Source: Oligoflexia bacterium
Lineage (GTDB): Bacteria > Bdellovibrionota > UBA1018 > CAIMNF01
Assembly: GCA_903842755.1 (NCBI GenBank)
Contig: CAIMNF010000231.1
Span: 1-5,920, forward strand
DNA length: 5,920 bases
Reading direction: 5' to 3'
Shown: piece by piece, positions 1 through 5,920 of the stretch
Position numbering within the stretch: the first letter of the stretch is position 1
Layout: every line of letters starts with the position of its first letter
Position numbers and translations under genes: made by a program
Notes under the pieces: model-generated
The model's database searches: none
The model's input: only the letters and a program-made list of their open reading frames with translations
Told to the model about the DNA's origin: nothing

Positions 1-549
1 CTTACCCGTAGCCGCGTTCACATTCTTCCACATCATGGACTCGACCGGCTCGGGGGCGCGTTGATTGTATTTTGCATTTGCTTTGGTGTGGTAAAGCGTT
101 TTGACGTCGCCATCGACTACAAAATAAATAAGCTGGCCGATGGGCATACCGGCGTACACGCGGACGGGTTTACGGACGGAAATTTCCAAGGTCCAAAAAT
201 TACAAAAGCCAACGTCGCCCTTGCCTGCGGTTGCGTGAATATCAATGCCTAGTCGGCCCGTGCTTGACTTGCCTTCCAGGAACGGAACGTGGGCGTGGGT
301 TTCGGTGTATTCTAGGGTAACGCCTAAATAAAAAACATGGGGTTCAAGGACGTACCCTTCGGGTGGAATTTCAAACTTTCGGATGGTGTTGTGCTTTTTG
401 GCGTCCAGCTCTTCGGCCTCGTAAACGGCAAGCGTTTTTCCTAAATGCACGTCATAACTATTGGTACCCAAACAATGCGGATGAAAGGGCTCGATTTTGA
501 TCGTCCCTTTTTCCATTTCTTGCCTAATTTTTTCGTCACTTAAAATCAT
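1..549 (-). CDS. dcd: dCTP deaminase, 3' end cut by window edge
   Basis: Dcd deaminates dCTP in the cytosol to feed dUMP and dTTP synthesis, and acts as a trimer with the dUTPase fold. I translated 183 codons with no stop. The protein opens MILSDEKI, the usual start of the family. The core motif FLEGKSSTGRLG lies at residues 90-101, HATAGKGDVGF at 105-115, and WTLEI at 119-123, where Glu122 aligns with the catalytic glutamate (Glu138 of the E. coli enzyme). GMPIGQLIYF follows at 134-143, and a C-terminal KYNQR...MMWKN segment sits at about 160-176. Family members are roughly 175-205 residues, so only a few residues are missing beyond the left edge. The ATG at 549 lies 36 nt after the leuS stop in the same direction, which suggests cotranscription. 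The nearest purine run, GGA, is only 2-3 nt from the ATG, so no convincing Shine-Dalgarno site is seen. The HxTAGxxDxGF form resembles the bifunctional deaminase-dUTPase class more than the E. coli form; whether it makes dUTP or dUMP cannot be settled here. Confidence 0.95.
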   Translation of the reverse strand, partial: MILSDEKIRQEMEKGTIKIEPFHPHCLGTNSYDVHLGKTLAVYEAEELDAKKHNTIRKFEIPPEGYVLEPHVFYLGVTLEYTETHAHVPFLEGKSSTGRLGIDIHATAGKGDVGFCNFWTLEISVRKPVRVYAGMPIGQLIYFVVDGDVKTLYHTKANAKYNQRAPEPVESMMWKNVNAATGK

Positions 550-585
550 GTTCCGAATCTAACGAAACCAGGCCTAAATTCAAAC
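550..585 (-). other. leuS-dcd intergenic gap
   Basis: This 36-nt gap contains no terminator-like hairpin, no strong Shine-Dalgarno sequence and no convincing promoter. In transcript direction it begins GTTTG...TTAGGCC just after the leuS stop, a pair of words also found in the rnj-leuS gap. The short spacing and lack of a terminator favour readthrough from leuS into dcd. Confidence 0.5.
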
Positions 586-3051
586 CTATTTTACAACGTA
601 ATTGAGGATTTTATTGGGCACATGGATGATTTTTACAATTTGCTTGCCGGCTAAAAATTTAGCAACCGTGTCTAGCTTCAGGGCCAAGACCTCAAGCTCG
701 GCTTGCGAAGCGCCAGGCTCAACGTCAAGCGTTCCCCGAAGCTTTCCTAGAACCTGAACGGCAACCGTTACGCGCTCCACCTTTACCCACTGGGGGTCAT
801 ATTCAGGCCATGGGGTGTATGAGAGCGACTGTGGCTCACCGATGGCAGACCAAAGCTCTTCCGCCAAGTGGGGCGCAAAAGGGGCCAACACTTGAATAAA
901 AGGCTTCAGCGCTAAGCGCGGCGTTTTTTCAAATGAGGTAAAATGATTTACAAAGACCATCATCTGACTAATGGCCGTGTTAAAGCGCAAGTGTTCGATG
1001 TCTTCGGTGACCTTCTTTAAAGTCACGTGCAAGATTCTTAAATCGTCCGGAGTTAAATCCAGGTCTCCTACCTTAAGGGTGTCTTTAACCCCGGCTGCAG
1101 CGTCCGCAGGTGCGGCCTCTTGATAAAAAATTCGATACACGCGGTTTAAAAACCGAAACGTACCTTCGATTGCGGTCGTGGACCACGGCTTGTCTTTTTC
1201 AAGCGGGCCCATAAACATTTCGTAAATGCGAAGCGTGTCGGCACCATATTTTTTAACCACGTCATCGGGATTAATCACATTGCCCCGGGATTTGGACATT
1301 TTTTCGCCGTCTTCGCCCAAAATCATTCCCTGATGAATCAATCGCTGAAAAGGCTCGTCGTGCGAAACCAAACCGCAATCGTAAAGGACCTTCATCCAAA
1401 ACCGCGAATACAACAAATGCCCTACCGCGTGCTCGTCGCCGCCTAAGTAAAGGTCAACCGGCAGCCAGTATTTTTCCCGCTCCGGACTGCAAAACGCTTT
1501 GGTATTGTGAGGATCACAGTACCGCAAAAAATACCACGACGACCCAGCGCTCCCGGGCATCGTGTCCGTTTCCCTTAAATACACTTGGCCTGTGATCGGG
1601 TCTTTCACTTCGCGCCAACTTGAAATCCCTGCAAGCGGGCTTTCGCCGGTGCCCGAAGGCTCGTAGGATTTCACGTCCGGAAGTTTAACGGGGAGTGCGT
1701 CTTCGCTTACCGCAACCAATTTTCCGTTTGCATCCTTCAGCATAGGGAACGGCTCGCCCCAATACCGCTGCCGCGAAAAGAGCCAATCCCTAAGTTTGTA
1801 TTTTACGGATTTTTTCCCTAAATTTTCTTTTTCAGCCCATGCGATGACCGCAAGCACTGCGTCTGCGGTTTTTAGGCCAGTAATAAATCCGGAATCAACG
1901 GCAACACCTTCGCCCGCAAAACATTCCTCGGGTGTAGCGCTCTTTGCAGGATTCGCTTCTGCCGCAGCTTGAACGACTTTTTTTATGGGAAGCGCAAACT
2001 TTTTTGCAAATTCAAAATCCCGCTCGTCGTGCCCAGGAACAGCCATCACGGCACCCGTTCCGTAAGTCATCAGGACGTAATCCGAAATCCAAATGGGAAT
2101 TTTTTCCTGGTTTGCAGGGTTTATTGCGTAGGCACCGGTAAAGGAACCGGTTTTTTCTTTTGAAGCATCTTGCCTTGCTTGCTCGGACTTTTGCGACGCT
2201 AGCGTTTGATACTCTTTGACCGACTCTTTAAATGGAGTGGCCGTAATCTTTGCAACCAAGGGATGCTCGGGCGCAAGGACCATAAAGCTTACGCCCCAAA
2301 GCGTATCCGGACGGGTGGTGAAAATTTCGAACGATTCGGTGTGCCCTTCGATCGAAAATTTTAGCTGTAGCCCGACACTCTTCCCAATCCAATTGCGTTG
2401 AAGTTCTTTTGTGCCTTCGGCCCAATCCAAAGCGTCCAGGCCTTCCAACAAACGCTCGGCGTAATCCGTAATTTTTAGCATCCATTGGCGCATGGGCATT
2501 CGGTAAACGGGGTGCCCCCCGCGTTCCGAACGACCGTCGACCACCTCTTCGTTCGCCAACACCGTTTTTAATTCCGGGCACCAGTTCACGGCCACTTCGG
2601 TCTGGTAGGCTAATCCCTTTTCGTACAGTTTTAAAAAAATCCACTGCGTCCAGTGGTAATAGTTCGGATCACAGGTAGAAACCTCGCGCGACCAATCGTA
2701 ACTAAACCCAAGCATTTTTAATTGCCGTCTAAAATTTTCAATTGCGTTTTGTGTGGTGATAGCCGGATGCACGCCCGTCTTGATGGCGAATTGCTCGGCC
2801 GGAAGTCCAAACGCATCCCAACCCATGGGGTGCAAAACATTGAAGCCGCGCGCGCGTTTGTAGCGGGCAACAATATCGGTCGCAGTGTACCCTTCCGGAT
2901 GACCCACGTGTAACCCCGTACTGGACGGATAAGGGAACATATCGAGCACATAATACTTGGGCTTTAAGGAAGGGTCTTCGGTTTTAAAGGTTTGTTTTTC
3001 GTCCCAGAAAGCTTGCCACTTGGGTTCAATAACGGAGGGTTGATATGCCAT
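586..3051 (-). CDS. leuS: leucyl-tRNA synthetase (class I, editing-competent)
   Basis: LeuRS charges tRNA-Leu with leucine in the cytosol. The 821-residue protein is complete. It has the class I HIGH-type motif HVGH at residues 48-51 and KMSKS at 584-588. The CP1 editing domain lies between, with TTRPDT at 245-250 and GTGAVMAVPGHDERD at 331-345, including the conserved aspartates 342 and 345, so post-transfer editing should be intact. The FSRQRYWGEP signature is at 425-434. The anticodon-binding helical domain follows KMSKS, and the C-terminal tRNA-binding domain starts near VAVQVLGKLRG (763-773). GMILGEDG runs directly into KMSKS, so the long leucine-specific insertion of the E. coli enzyme (about 860 residues) is absent, as in the shorter Bacillus-type enzymes. 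The zinc knuckle keeps Cys158 but has SERGGH where cysteines are expected. The ATG at 3051 starts MAYQPSVIEPKWQ, matching the usual family start. The gene ends with TAG and lies 25 nt after rnj. Confidence 0.98.
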   Translation of the reverse strand: MAYQPSVIEPKWQAFWDEKQTFKTEDPSLKPKYYVLDMFPYPSSTGLHVGHPEGYTATDIVARYKRARGFNVLHPMGWDAFGLPAEQFAIKTGVHPAITTQNAIENFRRQLKMLGFSYDWSREVSTCDPNYYHWTQWIFLKLYEKGLAYQTEVAVNWCPELKTVLANEEVVDGRSERGGHPVYRMPMRQWMLKITDYAERLLEGLDALDWAEGTKELQRNWIGKSVGLQLKFSIEGHTESFEIFTTRPDTLWGVSFMVLAPEHPLVAKITATPFKESVKEYQTLASQKSEQARQDASKEKTGSFTGAYAINPANQEKIPIWISDYVLMTYGTGAVMAVPGHDERDFEFAKKFALPIKKVVQAAAEANPAKSATPEECFAGEGVAVDSGFITGLKTADAVLAVIAWAEKENLGKKSVKYKLRDWLFSRQRYWGEPFPMLKDANGKLVAVSEDALPVKLPDVKSYEPSGTGESPLAGISSWREVKDPITGQVYLRETDTMPGSAGSSWYFLRYCDPHNTKAFCSPEREKYWLPVDLYLGGDEHAVGHLLYSRFWMKVLYDCGLVSHDEPFQRLIHQGMILGEDGEKMSKSRGNVINPDDVVKKYGADTLRIYEMFMGPLEKDKPWSTTAIEGTFRFLNRVYRIFYQEAAPADAAAGVKDTLKVGDLDLTPDDLRILHVTLKKVTEDIEHLRFNTAISQMMVFVNHFTSFEKTPRLALKPFIQVLAPFAPHLAEELWSAIGEPQSLSYTPWPEYDPQWVKVERVTVAVQVLGKLRGTLDVEPGASQAELEVLALKLDTVAKFLAGKQIVKIIHVPNKILNYVVK

Positions 3052-3053
3052 GG

Positions 3054-3077
3054 GCCTAAGCCTAGCAAACCTTAGGC
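3054..3077 (-). promoter_or_regulatory. stem-loop in the rnj-leuS gap, next to the leuS start
   Basis: In the transcript, GCCUAAG (3077-3071) can pair perfectly with CUUAGGC (3060-3054) around a 10-nt loop, GUUUGCUAGG. The first stem base is the last base of the rnj UAG stop, and the stem ends 2 nt before the leuS AUG. No U run follows, so it is not a classic intrinsic terminator. It could hide the leuS start until ribosomes finishing rnj open it, or mark an RNA processing site. The pairing is visible; the function is inferred. Confidence 0.45.
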
Positions 3078-4744
3078 TAAACGTCCATCACGAGCGGAAC
3101 GACGACGGGCTTTTTCCCTACGTTTCGCTCAAAAAAACGCCGCAATTGAATGCGAACTTGTTCCGGAAAATTCGGATTGATGTAGCCTTGTCTTAAGTCT
3201 TTTTTGTACTCGATGATCTCGGCTTCGACCACCTTTACCGCTTCCTCTAACAACCAAAGCTCAAACCTTTCGGCAACTAATCCTTTGGCCACAATTTCGG
3301 GTTTTGATAAAATGCGCCCCGATTCCTTTTCCCGTGTCATCAAGCAAAAAACAACACCCGTCTCTGCAAGCTTTCTTCGGTCCTTGAGTAAAGTCTTAGT
3401 AATTTCTTGCCCAGACCTATTCTCTAACAAAATTTTAAGGTCCGTAATGGTTTCGGTAACCTGGAGCGAATCAGGCCCCACCTCGAAAATTTCGCCGTTT
3501 TCAATCACCGCGATATGGTCTTCTGGAATTCCGCATTCTAACGCTAAATCGGCGTGATGTACTAAATGGCGGTATTCCCCATGAATCGGCACAAAAAACT
3601 TTGGTTTTACCATTTCGAGCATTTTTTTAAGCTCTGGCCGTGAAGCATGGCCGCTGGAGTGTACCGCCTCGACCGCATCATAGATGACTTCCGGGCCTGT
3701 CTTAAAAAGCTCATTGATAAGCTTACTGATTGCAGTTTCGTTTCCTGGAATTTGGCTTGAACTAAAGATGACCGTGTCCTCGGGACGAAGTTTAACAATG
3801 GCGTGCTCGCCGTGGGCGATGCGGTTTAAGGCCGAGCGCGGCTCACCCTGGCAGCCGGTGGAAAGAATAATGACTTTATTCCGGTCGTATTCATTCACTT
3901 CATCGATCCGGATGATGGAGCCGCCATCGAAATGAATCGCTCCCCGCTCGTGCGCTAAGCGAATATTTTGTTCCATGCTTCGGCCCGTTAACGCAATTTT
4001 TTTGCCCATTTTTTGCGCAAGTTTAAACAGATTTGCCACTCGTCCTACATTGGACGAAAAGAGCGTCACAATCACAAAGCCTTCGGCTTCGCGGATGAGT
4101 TCCTCTAAATGCGGAACAATGGATTCTTCTTGATTAGGCGCGTGCGTGTGTTCCACGTTGGTGGAATCCGAAAGGAGCAACAAAACGCCCTCGCTTCCCG
4201 CCTTTTTAAACAAATTCCATTCCATGACATCGCCAAAATAGGCCGAATTCCCTAATTTAAAATCGCCCGTATGCACCACTTTTCCAAGCGGTGTATCGAT
4301 CAATAACGCAAACGCATCAATAATGCTGTGATTGACCGAAGCCGGGGTTACGGTAAAATCTCCGATCGTTACTGCGCCGCCCGAATGCAAAACTTTTAAA
4401 GGAACGGATTCGGCTAAGCCAGATTCCGCCAAACGCTCGCGAATCATTAGGCTTGTGAACTGCGAGGAATAGACGGGCACCCTTAAGCCTGCTTTGATTA
4501 AAAAAGGCAACGCACCGATATGGTCCTCGTGGCCGTGGGTTGCAAAAATGGCTTTGATTTTTTCTTTTTTAGTTAATAAATGGCTAAAGTTTGGAATCAC
4601 AAACTCGACCCCAAAATGATCCAGTTCCGAAAACATCAACCCGCAATCAATCAGGATGGCCGTGGTTTCGGTTTCAAGCAGCATGCAGTTCATGCCGATT
4701 TCACCTAAACCGCCGTACGGGGTAATCCTTAATTTTTGATTCAT
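3077..4744 (-). CDS. rnj: ribonuclease J (metallo-beta-lactamase/beta-CASP)
   Basis: RNase J is a zinc-dependent RNase with 5'-3' exonuclease and endonuclease activity, used in mRNA decay and rRNA or mRNA 5'-end maturation. The 555-residue protein has the full length of the family. The metallo-beta-lactamase part shows GGLGEIGMNC at residues 11-20, the metal motif HGHEDH at 70-75, a further histidine in VNHS (His139) and HTGD at 158-161. The beta-CASP part has LSDSTN at 191-196 and STGCQGEP at 295-302. SSGHAS at 363-368 and PIHGEYRH at 386-393 (His388) complete the active site. All expected ligands (H70, H72, D74, H75, H139, D161, H388) are present, so it should be active. The RNase J-specific C-terminal domain covers about 450-555 and ends RRFFER...PLVMDV. 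Its ATG overlaps the udk stop as ATGA, so translation is probably coupled to udk. Only a weak GAG lies 8 nt upstream. J1 and J2 paralogs cannot be told apart here, and any second copy would lie outside the window. Confidence 0.97.
   Translation of the reverse strand: MNQKLRITPYGGLGEIGMNCMLLETETTAILIDCGLMFSELDHFGVEFVIPNFSHLLTKKEKIKAIFATHGHEDHIGALPFLIKAGLRVPVYSSQFTSLMIRERLAESGLAESVPLKVLHSGGAVTIGDFTVTPASVNHSIIDAFALLIDTPLGKVVHTGDFKLGNSAYFGDVMEWNLFKKAGSEGVLLLLSDSTNVEHTHAPNQEESIVPHLEELIREAEGFVIVTLFSSNVGRVANLFKLAQKMGKKIALTGRSMEQNIRLAHERGAIHFDGGSIIRIDEVNEYDRNKVIILSTGCQGEPRSALNRIAHGEHAIVKLRPEDTVIFSSSQIPGNETAISKLINELFKTGPEVIYDAVEAVHSSGHASRPELKKMLEMVKPKFFVPIHGEYRHLVHHADLALECGIPEDHIAVIENGEIFEVGPDSLQVTETITDLKILLENRSGQEITKTLLKDRRKLAETGVVFCLMTREKESGRILSKPEIVAKGLVAERFELWLLEEAVKVVEAEIIEYKKDLRQGYINPNFPEQVRIQLRRFFERNVGKKPVVVPLVMDV
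4741..4744 (-). other. ATGA stop/start overlap, udk-rnj coupling site
   Basis: The udk stop TGA (4743-4741) and the rnj start ATG (4744-4742) share ATGA on the minus strand. Such overlaps commonly let the terminating ribosome restart on the next gene. Only a weak GAG lies upstream of this ATG, which makes re-initiation from udk the most natural way for rnj to be translated. Coupling is inferred from the layout. Confidence 0.75.
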
Positions 4745-5355
4745 GTTTTTAGCTCATTTAACTTTTGCTTGATCATGGCCGAAAGGACATTTGCTGCCGT
4801 ATCGGTCTCTTCGCCCACGATCATATCGGCGTACTGGCGGGTGGGTTCCAGATAGGTTTGATGCATGGGCCTGACCAAATCGTAATACTGCCGAATGACT
4901 TCTTCTAAGGTTCGGGCGCGGTCTTTTAAATCGCGAAAAAGGCGGCGAATAAATCGAATATCCGACTCCACATGAAGATAAAATTTTAAATCCATTTGCT
5001 CGCGCAGGTCGCGATCCCATAGCGCAAAAATACCTTCTAAAATTAGAATTTTGCAGGGGCCAAGCACTTGTACTTCTTTGGTTCTCATTTCTGACTCGTA
5101 GTCATAAATGGGCATCTCTACCCGCTTCGATTCCTTGAGTAACCCTAAATGATTCCGCAAAAGGGGCCAGTCAAACGCATCGGGATGATCAAAGTTTGGT
5201 TCGCCGTCCACCAGCAACTCGCGCGGCGGCTGCGAAAGGTAGTAATTATCTTGATGCATGACTCCGACGCGTGGGTCATTCACTTGTGCCAAAACTTTTT
5301 GGGTAAACGTTGTTTTTCCTGACCCGGAGCCCCCGGCAATTCCAATAATGTACAT
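4741..5355 (-). CDS. udk: uridine kinase (uridine/cytidine salvage)
   Basis: Udk phosphorylates uridine to UMP and cytidine to CMP in the cytosol, the entry step of pyrimidine ribonucleoside salvage. The 204-residue protein is close to the E. coli length of about 213. The Walker A loop GGSGSGKT is at residues 8-15, right after the first beta strand. HQDNYY at 34-39 and NFDHPDAFD at 54-62 are uridine-kinase signatures that carry nucleoside-binding residues, and PIYDYE...RT at 83-92 continues the site. ILEGIFAL at 105-112 is the Walker B-like strand. The arginine-rich segment FIRRLFRDLKDRAR at 135-148 is the lid, and VRPM...EPTRQYAD at 161-177 is typical of the family. These motifs separate it from phosphoribulokinase and pantothenate kinase relatives. 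The ATG at 5355 places the P-loop at the normal distance from the N terminus. It starts 4 nt after the transglycosylase stop and ends in the 4-nt ATGA overlap with rnj. Upstream of its ATG only TAGG, 3 nt away, resembles a ribosome binding site. Confidence 0.96.
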   Translation of the reverse strand: MYIIGIAGGSGSGKTTFTQKVLAQVNDPRVGVMHQDNYYLSQPPRELLVDGEPNFDHPDAFDWPLLRNHLGLLKESKRVEMPIYDYESEMRTKEVQVLGPCKILILEGIFALWDRDLREQMDLKFYLHVESDIRFIRRLFRDLKDRARTLEEVIRQYYDLVRPMHQTYLEPTRQYADMIVGEETDTAANVLSAMIKQKLNELKT

Positions 5356-5359
5356 GAAC

Positions 5360-5920
5360 CTACAGCATAAAAGCTTTTCTAAATTCTTCCAAGCTGATTC
5401 CGCTTAGCCTCAAGGGATAGTGCGCCGGGAAATTTGATTTTCCCGTCCAAAGCGGCGGGAGCAGATGCGGGTTCAGGAGCTTGATTTCCGCCTCATTTAA
5501 CTTAAGTTGTTGAATCACCTGCAAAAGCGAGCGATCTTTTTGGAAACTAACCGTAATAAAGCTTGGAAGATCGGGAATGGCGCCTGTTTTGAAGAACAAT
5601 CCGTGAACCGCATCTACGTCCAAAATAGCCAGGAACTCGAACAAATAATTGCGACTGGCAAACTGAAATTGCGGATCGCTAAAACTGCGGCAGATTTGAA
5701 CCGGGTCCGAAGTTTTTAGCTTTTGAACGGCCCGCTGAACCAGACCTGGCCCCTGATGGTACGCCATGACGGCAAGCGACCAATTGCCAAGCCGCTCGTA
5801 ATTCGCCTTTAAAAATTTTGCCGCTGCACGGGTTGATTTCAAGGGATCATAACGCTCGTCGATCAGGGCATTTACTTTTAAATCTTTTGCCGCTGTTTTT
5901 GGCATAAATTGCCAAATGCC
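5360..5920 (-). CDS. MltD-type lytic murein transglycosylase, 5' end cut by window edge
   Basis: This is the C-terminal 186 residues of a goose-lysozyme-like (GH23/SLT) transglycosylase, which cleaves the MurNAc-GlcNAc bond of peptidoglycan to give 1,6-anhydroMurNAc ends and acts in the periplasm. At the right edge it reads GIWQFMPKTA, the SLT motif that follows the catalytic glutamate; that glutamate and any signal peptide lie outside the window. Next come DERYDPLKSTRAAAKFL (visible residues 21-37), NWSLAVMAYHQGPG (46-59) and NYLFEFLAIL (91-100), which match the end of the SLT domain in the MltD/MltC-like order. After it, residues 121-186 (LLQVIQQLKL...LLNPHLLPP...YPLRLSG) resemble the degenerate LysM-like tail of MltD homologues that have only short repeats. 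The usual Asn of AYNxGxG is His55 here. An ATG at 5905 lies inside the motif and is not the real start. The stop is TAG, 4 nt before udk. Family assignment is firm; MltD over a relative is likely but less sure. Confidence 0.9.
   Translation of the reverse strand, partial: GIWQFMPKTAAKDLKVNALIDERYDPLKSTRAAAKFLKANYERLGNWSLAVMAYHQGPGLVQRAVQKLKTSDPVQICRSFSDPQFQFASRNYLFEFLAILDVDAVHGLFFKTGAIPDLPSFITVSFQKDRSLLQVIQQLKLNEAEIKLLNPHLLPPLWTGKSNFPAHYPLRLSGISLEEFRKAFML

Noticed and set aside
61..252. 63-codon open frame on the plus strand
   Set aside because: It lies wholly inside dcd on the opposite strand and has no recognisable motif; the dcd reading has conserved catalytic residues throughout.
586..640. 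AT-rich words near the end of leuS (TTGTAA and TAAAAT on the minus strand) as a dcd promoter
   Set aside because: The spacing is about 19 nt and the match is poor; such words are common in this sequence, and the gap to dcd is short enough for readthrough.
1976..1986. Run of seven T on the plus strand (A7 in the leuS transcript, reading ATA AAA AAA G), a possible slippery site
   Set aside because: The leuS frame stays conserved on both sides, there is no obvious stimulatory structure, and a shifted product would have no family match.
2228..2644. 138-codon open frame on the minus strand
   Set aside because: It lies inside leuS in another frame, is rich in Arg and Gly as shifted frames often are, and the leuS frame is clearly the coding one.
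3054..3077. The rnj-leuS hairpin as an intrinsic terminator
   Set aside because: The stem has only 7 pairs, is not GC-rich, and no U run follows it in the transcript; the leuS start comes 2 nt later.
3684..3935. 83-codon open frame on the plus strand
   Set aside because: It is antisense to the beta-CASP region of rnj, shows no motif or start signal, and is best explained as a shadow of rnj.

Overview
This window holds five genes, all on the minus strand and packed head to tail. Read in the direction of transcription (right to left) they are: the C-terminal part of an MltD-type lytic transglycosylase (cut by the right edge), a complete uridine kinase (udk), a complete ribonuclease J (rnj), a complete leucyl-tRNA synthetase (leuS), and a dCTP deaminase (dcd) that runs off the left edge with probably only a few residues missing. 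Almost every base is coding. The junctions are a 4-nt gap, a 4-nt ATGA overlap, a 25-nt gap and a 36-nt gap. I see no RNA gene, mobile element, CRISPR array or intrinsic terminator, and no stretch over 300 bases without a gene. Nothing on the plus strand looks like a real gene.

The organism is a bacterium. The periplasmic murein hydrolase suggests a Gram-negative envelope. RNase J in place of, or beside, an RNase E system, a RNase J start of the GGLGEIGMNC type, the short leucyl-tRNA synthetase and base composition near the middle of the range together hint at a former deltaproteobacterial or Bdellovibrionota-like lineage, or a PVC-like one. This placement is inference from remembered family patterns and has low confidence.

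The layout looks like one transcription unit of housekeeping genes. There is a nucleotide theme: RNase J degrades RNA to nucleotides, Udk rephosphorylates uridine and cytidine, and Dcd deaminates dCTP on the route to dUMP and dTTP. LeuS and the transglycosylase do not obviously belong to it. The udk stop and rnj start share ATGA, so translational coupling is likely there.

No novel defence, mobile or biosynthetic system is visible. The points most worth checking are small: a hairpin in the rnj-leuS gap that ends two bases before the leuS start; a two-part motif shared by that gap and the leuS-dcd gap; the lack of strong Shine-Dalgarno sequences; a leucyl-tRNA synthetase that has lost most of its zinc ligands; and a Dcd whose motif resembles the bifunctional deaminase-dUTPase class.
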